Source: Nanobdellota archaeon (GTDB lineage: Archaea; Nanobdellota; Nanobdellia; Woesearchaeales; GW2011-AR9). Taken from it: DNA of 9,186 nt. The stretch lies in assembly GCA_018812355.1 (NCBI GenBank), contig JAHJDQ010000061.1, positions 1 through 9,186 on the forward strand, in the 5' to 3' direction. Positions 1-6,016 of the stretch are shown piece by piece; positions within the stretch are counted from its first letter, which is position 1, and each line of letters begins with the position of its first letter. The notes below the pieces were generated by a model. That model was not told the origin of the DNA. It searched no databases and saw only the letters and a program-made list of their open reading frames with translations. Position numbers and translations under genes: made by a program.

Positions 1-68
1 CCAACCTAGAACATAAAGTTTTCGGGCTGCTCCTCCCTCTCGGTCGTCACGGACGCCCACACACAACA
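1..68. other. Outer end of a preceding cassette, gene-free
   Basis: No gene is seen here. The stretch is more GC-rich than the genes and resembles 9039-9101 at the other end of the window. Both run through CTG/CTC-rich sequence into AACAGCAACTAT and then into a three-way-junction fold. I read it as the right end of a unit lying outside the window to the left. Confidence 0.45.
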
Positions 69-131
69 GCAACTATCCGGGATTTTCTGACAAAAATCCC
101 CCAATTCGCTTCGCGAACTGCGGATAGTTGC
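69..131. repeat. Three-way-junction structured element, copy 1
   Basis: A perfect 11-bp closing stem pairs GCAACTATCCG (69-79) with CGGATAGTTGC (121-131). It encloses two hairpins: 80-86 with 93-99 (7 bp, GGATTTT/AAAATCC) and 105-109 with 113-117 (TTCGC/GCGAA). The same architecture recurs at 9102-9185 with a compensatory pair change in the closing stem (C77:G123 against G9110:C9177) and with both inner hairpins changed completely but still paired. It is followed by TGTTATACTC (134-143), which recurs in reverse complement at 1183-1192 beside the stem of cassette 2. Whether it acts as folded single-stranded DNA or as RNA is unknown. Confidence 0.75.
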
Positions 132-145
132 GATGTTATACTCAA

Positions 146-362
146 TTTTTTCATTGTCTTTTTGCTTCCCCTCATGTTTTTGTCGTCAGTAATTGTGTAA
201 ATAACTTTCCCTCAAATAATCCCTAAAATAAATAATAAATGAAGATGGGGAAGCAAAGCACTGAGCTCATTTCAGCAGGGAGCCTTCACATAATGGGATT
301 ATGTGGTTCCGTTATCACTACAGCCCAAATTTTTTAGATTTAATTAAAGAGGGGGACTTGAG
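146..362. repeat. Left inverted-repeat arm of cassette 1
   Basis: Six blocks in this arm are exact reverse complements of blocks at 897-1004, in collinear antiparallel order: 146-158 (13 bp) with 992-1004, 258-268 (11) with 980-990, 273-279 (7) with 973-979, 280-284 (5) with 963-967, 330-345 (16) with 943-958, and 351-362 (12) with 897-908. Two inserts absent from the right arm fold as hairpins: 161-257, closed by TTTGCTTCCCC/GGGGAAGCAAA (11 bp), and 287-305, closed by CACATAAT/ATTATGTG (8 bp). The stop codon of the enclosed gene begins 4 bp inside the innermost block. Confidence 0.8.
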
Positions 363-365
363 AAA

Positions 366-848
366 TTATTTTATCTTTCCTATAATAAATTCAAGATTGG
401 AATGGTTTTTAAAGAAAATTAACCTATCTTCATCTCTTGACTTACTTAATGCTACTTTTGCAACTTCAAATTCTTCTGGAGTAAGTTCACCAATGTATTC
501 TGGAGTTGCTAAAAAATCTCCTCCTGGTGTAGTGTCTCTCATCCAAGTTGCAGCTTCACCTTCATTTGGAGTAATACCAAATTCATAATGTAAATAATCT
601 CTACTATGATCAGGGGTCAATTTACGTTCTTTAAGAACAATAGCAACTCTAAAAGAACCTTCTGGTAGATGAGAACCATCAGATCTGTAAAGAAGACCTC
701 TTGAATTTTCGTGAATCATCTTGTAGACTCCACCAACATCAAGTTGTAACCCAGTTACTGGTTCTGCTTCATGTTCTTTCATCTTTGCTTCATCTATTCC
801 TTGTAAGTTACAGACGTCACAAACATATTTTAGTACTTCCTTGACCAT
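366..848 (-). CDS. Unknown 160-aa protein with a possible N-terminal zinc site
   Basis: I do not recognise this protein. The N-terminus has a CxxC pair (C10, C13) followed by H26 in a charged helix, which resembles half of a zinc finger. A middle segment (about 36-92) is rich in aromatic and charged residues, and a C-terminal helical segment includes LTPEEFEVAKVAL. No signal peptide or membrane helix is visible, so it is probably cytosolic. It reads as a real gene: balanced composition, a TATA-like box at 871-879 and a plausible start. No Shine-Dalgarno precedes the ATG, and the TATA spacing puts transcription start within a few bases of it, so the mRNA is probably leaderless. It is the only gene of cassette 1 and fills the space between the inverted-repeat arms. 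Its function is unknown. Confidence 0.7.
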   Translation of the reverse strand: MVKEVLKYVCDVCNLQGIDEAKMKEHEAEPVTGLQLDVGGVYKMIHENSRGLLYRSDGSHLPEGSFRVAIVLKERKLTPDHSRDYLHYEFGITPNEGEAATWMRDTTPGGDFLATPEYIGELTPEEFEVAKVALSKSRDEDRLIFFKNHSNLEFIIGKIK

Positions 849-870
849 GAATTTATAATAATTATAGAAG

Positions 871-879
871 ATATTTAAA
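871..879 (-). promoter_or_regulatory. Archaeal-type TATA box of the 160-aa gene
   Basis: On the minus strand this reads TTTAAATAT, centred about 27 bp before the ATG at 848. With usual archaeal spacing the transcript would begin at or within a few bases of the start codon, which fits the lack of a ribosome binding site. Confidence 0.5.
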
Positions 880-896
880 GTTATTGGAACAAAACT

Positions 897-1004
897 CTCA
901 AGTCCCCCTTTTCTACTCTCACTTCGTTCAAAATTAATAAAGAATTAAATCTAAAAAACTCCGGCTCTAAATCCTGCTGGAGCTCAGTGCCGACAATGAA
1001 AAAA
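897..1004. repeat. Right inverted-repeat arm of cassette 1
   Basis: This is the reverse-complement partner of 146-362. Here the outer blocks 980-990 and 992-1004 are separated by one base, and blocks 943-958 and 963-967 by four, while the left arm has hairpin inserts at those points. Conversely, 909-942 (with CTCACTTCGTTC) is an insert facing only 5 nt in the left arm. The motif TAAAAAACTCCG (952-963) recurs at 8887-8898 in the right flank of cassette 2. Confidence 0.8.
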
Positions 1005-1010
1005 CTCTGC

Positions 1011-1072
1011 GATTTAATGTTCGGAGTGAGGAATTAATCAAAAAAATTCTAGTCTCACTCCAAACTTAAATC
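1011..1072. repeat. Long imperfect hairpin
   Basis: Three successive paired segments share one axis: GATTTAA/TTAAATC (1011-1017 with 1066-1072), GGAGTGAG/CTCACTCC (1023-1030 with 1054-1061) and GAATT/AATTC (1031-1035 with 1045-1049). They are separated by small internal loops. No T-run follows, so a bacterial-type terminator is unlikely. Confidence 0.7.
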
Positions 1073-1081
1073 TTGGTCTCC

Positions 1082-1177
1082 CCACTCTGGTCGGGTATGA
1101 ACTGTCCGAAGTGGATGTGTTACTGGATAAAACAGGATGTAAATATCGCTGTCGTAACAACATACCCTCCCGCGTAG
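1082..1177 (+). repeat. 96-bp direct repeat, copy A
   Basis: This aligns without gaps to 1221-1316. The two share the first 13 bp (CCACTCTGGTCGG) and the last 12 bp (CCTCCCGCGTAG) exactly, with a diverged middle; by hand count about 70 of 96 positions match. Within the copy, GATGT recurs at 1114-1118 and 1136-1140 (22-bp spacing), and GCTGT lies at 1148-1152. GGGTATG (1094-1100 region) can pair with CATACCC (1161-1167). Confidence 0.8.
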
Positions 1178-1193
1178 GTCAACGAGTATAACA

Positions 1194-1380
1194 AGTTTTA
1201 TCGGGTTCCGTTACGGGTTTCCACTCTGGTCGGATAGTGGATATCGCAAGTTGCTGTATAAGTGGATAAAATCCGCTGTATAACTCTCTGTCGCAACAAG
1301 AAATCCTCCCGCGTAGCAACCCTTCACTACTCCCAAATTTTTTTCTCAGGGGTGCCGAGAAAAAAACTTCCGATAAAACT
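1194..1380. repeat. Long-range 11-bp stem, probable homologue of the three-way junctions
   Basis: AGTTTTATCGG (1194-1204) pairs perfectly with CCGATAAAACT (1370-1380). Enclosed are a 10-bp hairpin (1338-1347 with 1357-1366) and a 5-bp stem GGGTT/AACCC (1215-1219 with 1318-1322) that brackets repeat copy B almost exactly. Read on the minus strand, the stem follows the block GTATTTAAC and precedes TGTTATACTC. The first flank matches the junction at 9102-9185 and the second matches the one at 69-131, so it occupies the same place in the terminal architecture. Confidence 0.65.
1221..1316 (+). repeat. 96-bp direct repeat, copy B
   Basis: Second copy, starting 139 bp after copy A in the same orientation and of identical length. 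The internal 22-bp-spaced repeat is clearer here: GCTGTATAA occurs at 1253-1261 and 1275-1283. At the matching places copy A carries a different word, but again a repeated one (GATGT), so the repetition is kept while its sequence changes. This would fit tandem protein-binding sites. Confidence 0.8.
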
Positions 1381-1383
1381 GAC

Positions 1384-1572
1384 GTTAAATACAATCTTTT
1401 GTTACCTCTAACGAGGCTGGTACCGTAAATAATAAAAATGCTATTGCCTTCGTTTATACGTCTAAAAACGAGAGAAAAACCAACTACTTTGTAACTGGAT
1501 ATAACATTGTATAAACGGTTCGTTTCACTCTCCCAAATTTTTTTAATGAATCTAAACGGGGGGGAATCGGGT
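1384..1572. repeat. Left inverted-repeat arm of cassette 2
   Basis: Exact reverse-complement blocks occur in collinear order with the right flank: 1384-1392 (9 bp) with 9092-9100, 1395-1405 (11) with 9027-9037, 1421-1430 (10) with 9020-9029, 1438-1448 (11) with 9007-9017, 1538-1552 (15) with 8988-9002, and 1559-1572 (14) with 8933-8946. Inserts in this arm fold as hairpins: CCTC-TAAC-GAGG (1405-1416), and a larger one closed by CGTTTATAC/GTATAAACG (1451-1459 with 1509-1517) opposite only 4 nt in the right arm. The segment CCCAAATTTTTT recurs at 324-335 and 1332-1343. Confidence 0.85.
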
Positions 1573-1648
1573 AAAACAACCATTCTAAAAATATGAGGTG
1601 GGTAAATTATTATACTTATCTTTTAGAGTCATATTCTCAGAATTACTC

Positions 1649-1657
1649 TTAAATATA
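1649..1657 (+). promoter_or_regulatory. Archaeal-type TATA box of the winged-helix/HEPN pair
   Basis: TTAAATATA is centred about 42 bp before the ATG at 1695. Transcription would start near 1678, leaving a leader of about 17 nt that contains the GGAGG ribosome site. Confidence 0.5.
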
Positions 1658-1684
1658 GTCTAAAGAACAATAAAATATATAAAT

Positions 1685-1689
1685 GGAGG
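1685..1689 (+). promoter_or_regulatory. Shine-Dalgarno site that fixes the start at 1695
   Basis: GGAGG sits 5 nt before the ATG at 1695. An in-frame ATG at 1683 overlaps this site and has no ribosome site of its own, so 1695 is the better start and the protein loses the first four codons of the longest frame. Confidence 0.75.
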
Positions 1690-1694
1690 AAAAA

Positions 1695-3092
1695 ATGAGG
1701 TATGAATGGTGGAAAAATATGGTGGATGAAAAGAAACTCGGGATACTAAAAGAACTCTTTGTTCATGAAGAACATACATTAGAAGATTTAAGAAGACTAG
1801 TAAACTTATCTAAACCTTTTCTTAAGATTGAAAGTAAAACCGGAGAAATATTTGTATCTCGTGAATTCCCTTTGAGAGTTCCTGAAAGAGCAATACTTTA
1901 CTTAATAGGGATATACTTTTCTCGCGAAGCAGGATTAAACAAAGATATTCAAATTACTTCTGGAGTAATTAGTGAAAACATTGACACTATACAAACTACT
2001 CTCTCTGGACCTCTCGGAGATCTCATAAATAAAAGAATCATATTTAAAGATAAAGAATCTTATCTTATTAAGTATTATGAGATTGAAAAGCAACTTGACT
2101 TTCTTACCAACAAATATTTAGTAAACAAAGAATTCACAAACTCAATTCAACCCAAACAAAAGAAAATAGCTAAAAAATCTATTATTAAAAAAAGTAAAAC
2201 GAGAAAAATAGTATCCAAAGATGAAAAAATAAAACAACAGCTACCAGAAGATGTTGTTGAAGAGGATTTGAAAAAATTTGATTTATCAATTGATCAACTA
2301 AACACTATTTTTAACCAAGATAAAAACAATATAATTCTTTTGAGAGGATTTAAATGTACTAATTATAGGGAAGAACATTTAAAATCAAGTTTACTTTTAT
2401 TAACTGCAAATAAATTATTTTGTGGACAAAGTGAAATTGATTCCTCCTTATTTAGAGAAAACTTAAATCTGTCTGGAGTTCACCTAAGAAATATTAGTAC
2501 TACACTCAAAAATTTTTCTACAGATATAATACATAAAAGAGGACCTATTGGAAGTACAAACACAAAATATCAATTAACAAGCTTAGGGTTACAAAATGGT
2601 ATTATTCTAATAAAAGACATAATTAATAATACTTCTAACTTTAGCCCACAATTTAAACGTCAATTACGTGTTGAAAAAGCTTCACCAATTAAGATAGAGC
2701 AGAATAAATTGCTTGAGAATATTCAATCATTTGCTAAACACAATGAGATTGATGAAAATAAATTAAGAACCTACTTTGATTTTCAACCAGATAATTTGAG
2801 AATTCTTATCGGGCTAAAAGAAAAAGTTAGAAAAACAGCACAGATTAAAACTTTAATGCTTTTAGGTGTTTTATTGAAAGAAGTTTATCAAATAAACAAT
2901 TTTGATGGAAAAACATTGCTAATGATTAGCAGAATAAATTGTGATCGTTTAGATCTTTTAGATTCAAACAAATATTATAATAAATATTTTTCAAAGAAAT
3001 CAAAAGCAGCAATGCAACTGACCTACTCTGGAGAGATTCATGCAATTAAGATGATTAAAGAATACGTAAAAAAACAAGACTGCGAATTATAA
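1695..3092 (+). CDS. Putative DNA-binding protein with three winged-helix-like repeats
   Basis: A 465-aa soluble protein of no family I can name. Three segments share a helix, helix, strand-turn, helix pattern: about residues 62-141, 226-311 and 380-458. The second and third end alike (YQLTSLGLQNGIILIKDII and MQLTYSGEIHAIKMIKEYV), and the first has TTLSGPLGDLINKR followed by a short strand-like stretch. This resembles winged helix-turn-helix domains in tandem. A very basic linker (about 154-175, KxxKKS/KKSK runs) could contact nucleic acid. The N-terminal 60 residues look like another small helical domain. No catalytic motif is visible. The stop codon overlaps by one base the start of the HEPN gene, so the two are translationally coupled. 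By position it is probably the sensor, repressor or antitoxin partner of the HEPN protein; that is inference. The start was chosen by the GGAGG site. Confidence 0.55.
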   Translation: MRYEWWKNMVDEKKLGILKELFVHEEHTLEDLRRLVNLSKPFLKIESKTGEIFVSREFPLRVPERAILYLIGIYFSREAGLNKDIQITSGVISENIDTIQTTLSGPLGDLINKRIIFKDKESYLIKYYEIEKQLDFLTNKYLVNKEFTNSIQPKQKKIAKKSIIKKSKTRKIVSKDEKIKQQLPEDVVEEDLKKFDLSIDQLNTIFNQDKNNIILLRGFKCTNYREEHLKSSLLLLTANKLFCGQSEIDSSLFRENLNLSGVHLRNISTTLKNFSTDIIHKRGPIGSTNTKYQLTSLGLQNGIILIKDIINNTSNFSPQFKRQLRVEKASPIKIEQNKLLENIQSFAKHNEIDENKLRTYFDFQPDNLRILIGLKEKVRKTAQIKTLMLLGVLLKEVYQINNFDGKTLLMISRINCDRLDLLDSNKYYNKYFSKKSKAAMQLTYSGEIHAIKMIKEYVKKQDCEL

Positions 3093-3874
3093 TGAAACAA
3101 ATCCAAGAATTTTCACGTAATATGAAAGAGTTTGATAAAAAGCTGTCCAAGAAAAGTACATATATCAGAGATTCAAAAATAAAATTGGTATTGAGAGATT
3201 TTTATGTTGAATGGAAAAAAAATATTATTAAGAAACTTAAAAGTATAAACATTGATAAAAATTCGGTTGAAAGATTAAATATAGAATTCACTAAATTTTA
3301 TGAATTTTCAAAAAAAGACTTTTTTAAGAAAAAAGAGTTGAAATCCATCTTAAGAAGAGTAAACCAAATTTTTCTTGATGATGTAATAATCAAAATCCAG
3401 ACTTCAAGTGATGAATTAGAAGCCATTTCTTCAATCTTGGACCAGTATTTATTAAAAATAAAAAATCCTGAAGAAAAAGATTTTGCCGAAGATGCAATTT
3501 CGTGTATTTCTATCAAAAAAAGAAAACCAGCTATTATTGTTGGCTGGGTTTTAGTCATGTATAACTTATATATAAAAATTAATAAAGAGGGATTTGGGAA
3601 ATTTAATAATGTTTACGCTCAGAAATTTGGAACTAGAAATCCCTCATTTAAACGCGTCAAGAAATTGGATGATTTTGAGTATTTTCCCGATCAAGACATC
3701 ATATTTTCTTGCGAAGATTTAGGTATCCTTGATAGAAATGAGAGGAGGATATTAATTGATGATTGTTTAAAATTAAGAAATATGTGTTCTCATCCCGGAA
3801 AATACAACCCAGGAATTAAATCAACAGAGGTTTTCTTTGAGAAAATTATTGATATTGTTTTATCCAAAACTTAA
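3092..3874 (+). CDS. HEPN-domain protein, putative ribonuclease effector
   Basis: A 260-aa protein. The C-terminal half (about 130-255) is all-helical and ends in LRNMCSHPGKYNP, where R229-N and H234 form the R-x4-H motif of HEPN ribonucleases. A helix before it (ISIKKRKPAIIVGWVLVMYNLY) fits the first core helix of the fold. HEPN domains commonly act as metal-independent RNases in toxin-antitoxin, abortive-infection and CRISPR effectors. The N-terminal 120 residues are lysine-rich and helical, possibly coiled-coil, and may mediate oligomerisation or partner contact. It starts at the last base of the upstream stop codon and therefore depends on the winged-helix gene for translation. It is not the usual HEPN/MNT pair, since no nucleotidyltransferase is nearby. 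HEPN members without RNase activity exist, so activity is inferred. Confidence 0.65.
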   Translation: MKQIQEFSRNMKEFDKKLSKKSTYIRDSKIKLVLRDFYVEWKKNIIKKLKSINIDKNSVERLNIEFTKFYEFSKKDFFKKKELKSILRRVNQIFLDDVIIKIQTSSDELEAISSILDQYLLKIKNPEEKDFAEDAISCISIKKRKPAIIVGWVLVMYNLYIKINKEGFGKFNNVYAQKFGTRNPSFKRVKKLDDFEYFPDQDIIFSCEDLGILDRNERRILIDDCLKLRNMCSHPGKYNPGIKSTEVFFEKIIDIVLSKT

Positions 3875-3916
3875 TCATAATTCTTTTATCTCATTCAAAA
3901 TTTAATCAAGATGAAA
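3875..3916. other. Short convergent intergenic region
   Basis: This 42-bp AT-rich gap lies between the ends of the HEPN gene and the restriction gene, which converge. T-rich runs on both strands (TTCTTTTATC on plus, TTTTATATTTAATTTC on minus) may serve as archaeal-type terminators. No hairpin is seen. Confidence 0.3.
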
Positions 3917-4861
3917 TTAAATATAAAACTCTAGAATCTCACTAAACCGCTTTCCTTTAAATTTTTCTTCCCACTGGACTACCAAACCATCAATTCTATC
4001 ATTGATTAATTCTATAAAATTTTGATCTAACAATCCAGAAGTTGAGTCAGAGATTATTTTGATAACTTTCTTAAAATAATTTTCTTCTTCAGCAATAAAA
4101 TCCCATAACTCTCTTCCTATTTTTGTCTGATTTACAGGATCCTCCAAATTACCCATGATCTGAGCAGAAATTCTATCTCTCTTTCCATAAGTCATTCCAA
4201 GAAATGCTTTTTTGTCTTTAGCTTTAATTTTTGAAATAGTATCATTCAAACTTTGTACCATCCCAACATTCATAGTATTTGGGCCAGACTTTACTTGGAT
4301 ATAATATTCATCAGAATTTAAGCATTTTTTCAAATCAAAATTTTTCCCGGTTAAAGATTTGTCTCTTGAATCATTGTCTTCACAACCAACATACTTAACC
4401 ATTTTTTCTACACACATGCCCCAAGAAGTAACTACAGAACGAGTTACAGATTGATAGATTACAAATGAAATAATATCTTTTGGTTCTGTAAGATCTAATG
4501 CTTCCATTAATAATGGATTAATATCAATATTATCTAAATTTAATGCAGAAATCATTGAAACTTGTGAATGGATAAAGTCGTGCGATAACTTAAAAAGCCA
4601 CGCTTGTCTTACTTCAAGAGTTGGCGGAATAATTTTTTTAACATCCATAATAGATTTAATTTGTTCATCACTAATAATCCTCTTATCTTTACGGTTTTTA
4701 ATCTGAGAAAAATCTTCTGGTTTAGCTTCTAAAAATTCTTTAAGTGAATCAAAATTTTCAACAATGGCTCCTGCTTTTGAGGGGCCTACACCAGAAGCTC
4801 CTTTAGCTAATTCATATATCAAGTCCTCTTCATATTTTTCTTTTAGTTCTGATAATTTCAT
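3917..4861 (-). CDS. Type II restriction endonuclease with N-terminal helix-hairpin-helix
   Basis: A 314-aa predicted endonuclease that would cut DNA at the site protected by the adjacent methyltransferase. Residues 18-72 form a helix-hairpin-helix-like domain (GASGVGPSKAGAIVENF), which binds DNA non-specifically. The catalytic part contains VTRSVVTSWGMCVEKMVKYVG with E152, then D176 in NFDL, then YYIQVKSGPN with Q189-V-K191. This spacing fits a PD-(D/E)xK core with the D/E-x-K position changed to Q-x-K, as in several restriction enzymes. The stretch FLGMTYGKRDR followed by IGRELWDFIAEEE is, as I recall it, like the PmeII/TdeIII-type endonucleases; that subfamily label is tentative. The start lies 1 bp after the methyltransferase stop, so the two are co-translated, with the methyltransferase first. 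Recognition site unknown. Confidence 0.8.
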   Translation of the reverse strand: MKLSELKEKYEEDLIYELAKGASGVGPSKAGAIVENFDSLKEFLEAKPEDFSQIKNRKDKRIISDEQIKSIMDVKKIIPPTLEVRQAWLFKLSHDFIHSQVSMISALNLDNIDINPLLMEALDLTEPKDIISFVIYQSVTRSVVTSWGMCVEKMVKYVGCEDNDSRDKSLTGKNFDLKKCLNSDEYYIQVKSGPNTMNVGMVQSLNDTISKIKAKDKKAFLGMTYGKRDRISAQIMGNLEDPVNQTKIGRELWDFIAEEENYFKKVIKIISDSTSGLLDQNFIELINDRIDGLVVQWEEKFKGKRFSEILEFYI

Positions 4862-4862
4862 C

Positions 4863-5936
4863 TTAAAAATGTTTTTCTATGTGGCTTTTTATTTCTTTCC
4901 CTATTGCATTAGCTAATCTAATGGGGACAGCATTTCCAATTTGCTTGTATTTTTGAATTGTGTTGCCCTGAAAAGCCCAACTTTTTGGGAATTCTTGTAT
5001 CGCTGCATATTCAGCAACAGTCAATGGTCGTAATTTTCCAGGATGGCACATGTCTGTTCCTGGTTGCTTCGGTGAAGTACATAAAGTAGGAGATGGTTGA
5101 AAATAAGATAATTTTCTAAAAAAGCCTGTTTTTCCACCACCTAATTTTAATTTTGCACCCATTGCTTCTTTTTGTAACTCGGGAGATAAATTTTTCCAAT
5201 ACCCACCCGGAGGAATTAACTTAAGAAACTTTTTCCTTTTCTCATTATACTCCATTCCTTCTTCATCCTGCTTCAAATTTTTTATAGCATCTCCAAGAGT
5301 TCGCCATTTCTTAACCAAACCACCTTCTTTAGAGTGTGTTTTCGTTGGAAATGAAACTTTTTTATCTATTAATGTTCCCATAATAATTGTTCTTTCTCTC
5401 TTTTGTGGAGCCCCATAATCAGCAGAGTTTAATACACCCCAATTAAGAGTATAACCTAATTTTTCAAATTTTTTTCTCAGAATATTTATAACTAAATTGG
5501 AGTCAGAATCTCTTTTTGTAAAATGAGGTTTTGGTTTTTTAGGGTCAGCCCTAATATATCTAAATTGCTTTACATTCTCAAATAAAAATGTTTTGGGTTT
5601 AATTTCTTCTACTAACCTTACAAAATCAAATATGAGAGTTCCTCTTGAATCTGTAATGGAACGCATTTTACCAGCACTACTAAATGATTGGCATGGCGGA
5701 CCACCAAAAATCAAATCAACTTCTCCTTTTTTTAATCCTGCTTTTTCAAGTAATTCCTTTGATGATACATCTTTAATACTCTTATCTATAATTATTGAAT
5801 GAGAAGCGTTTTCTTTTAATGTGGATACACAATGTTTATCATTCTCAACACAGGCTTTGACATTAAATCCTGCTTTAGAAATACCTATGTCTAAACCACC
5901 GGCTCCTGTAAATAAAGATATTGCATTTAATCCCAT
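4863..5936 (-). CDS. C5-cytosine DNA methyltransferase (type II modification subunit)
   Basis: A 357-aa enzyme that transfers a methyl group from S-adenosylmethionine to carbon 5 of cytosine at its recognition site. All hallmark motifs are present in order: motif I SLFTGAGGLDIG (7-18), motif IV GGPPCQSFSSAG (78-89) with catalytic C82, motif VI FENV (119-122), motif VIII QKRERT (178-183), motif IX RPLTVAEYAAIQEFP (303-317) and motif X QIGNAVP (332-338). The target-recognition region spans about 190-300 and includes IPPGGYWKNL and PSPTLCTSPKQPGTD. The length is usual for a single-specificity enzyme. It is first in a two-gene operon with the endonuclease and has its own TATA box and a GGTGA ribosome site. 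Placing the methylase first is the normal safety order for restriction-modification pairs. The target sequence cannot be read from the protein. Confidence 0.97.
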   Translation of the reverse strand: MGLNAISLFTGAGGLDIGISKAGFNVKACVENDKHCVSTLKENASHSIIIDKSIKDVSSKELLEKAGLKKGEVDLIFGGPPCQSFSSAGKMRSITDSRGTLIFDFVRLVEEIKPKTFLFENVKQFRYIRADPKKPKPHFTKRDSDSNLVINILRKKFEKLGYTLNWGVLNSADYGAPQKRERTIIMGTLIDKKVSFPTKTHSKEGGLVKKWRTLGDAIKNLKQDEEGMEYNEKRKKFLKLIPPGGYWKNLSPELQKEAMGAKLKLGGGKTGFFRKLSYFQPSPTLCTSPKQPGTDMCHPGKLRPLTVAEYAAIQEFPKSWAFQGNTIQKYKQIGNAVPIRLANAIGKEIKSHIEKHF

Positions 5937-5939
5937 CTT

Positions 5940-5944
5940 TCACC
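5940..5944 (-). promoter_or_regulatory. Ribosome binding site of the methyltransferase
   Basis: On the minus strand GGTGA lies 3 nt before the ATG at 5936. It matches the archaeal anti-Shine-Dalgarno core and supports this start. Confidence 0.55.
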
Positions 5945-5977
5945 ACTCTTTTTATATTCTGTTAGTATTATAGCAGA

Positions 5978-5985
5978 TATATAAA
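5978..5985 (-). promoter_or_regulatory. TATA box of the restriction-modification operon
   Basis: The minus strand reads TTTATATA, a strong match to the archaeal box, centred about 45 bp before the ATG. Transcription would start near 5955, giving a leader of about 18 nt with the GGTGA site. A bacterial-type TATAAT lies just downstream but without a good -35 partner. Confidence 0.6.
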
Positions 5986-6016
5986 GCTTACGCGTACTTG
6001 TCCAGTGGGTAGTGGC

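Larger units (their letters stand above)
1005..1682. other. Gene-free region between cassettes, packed with structured repeats
   Basis: No convincing gene is present. A 134-codon minus-strand frame (1179-1583) runs through repeat and hairpin sequence and has no family resemblance. The stretch holds a long hairpin (1011-1072), two 96-bp direct repeats, an 11-bp long-range stem, the left arm of cassette 2 and the promoter of the winged-helix gene. Confidence 0.7.

Noticed and set aside
69..131. Integron attC site
   Set aside because: The stem ends GTTGCG rather than the GTTRRRY core, the matching RYYYAAC core is absent, and cassette ends here are inverted rather than direct.
301..588. 95-codon plus-strand reading frame
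   Set aside because: It lies opposite the 160-aa minus-strand gene, begins within an inverted-repeat hairpin, and lacks promoter or family support.
1082..1316. Possible CRISPR array
   Set aside because: There are only two copies, of 96 bp, diverged in the middle, and no short regularly spaced repeats or cas genes are present. The DUF2779 protein is Cas4-like only in fold.
1179..1583. 134-codon minus-strand reading frame
   Set aside because: It runs through direct-repeat copy B, the long stem and inverted-repeat hairpins, has no recognisable domain or ribosome site, and is explained by low stop density in this less AT-rich region.
5593..5802. Short plus-strand frame inside the methyltransferase gene
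   Set aside because: It is antisense to motifs IV to VI of a clearly real methyltransferase and has no independent support.
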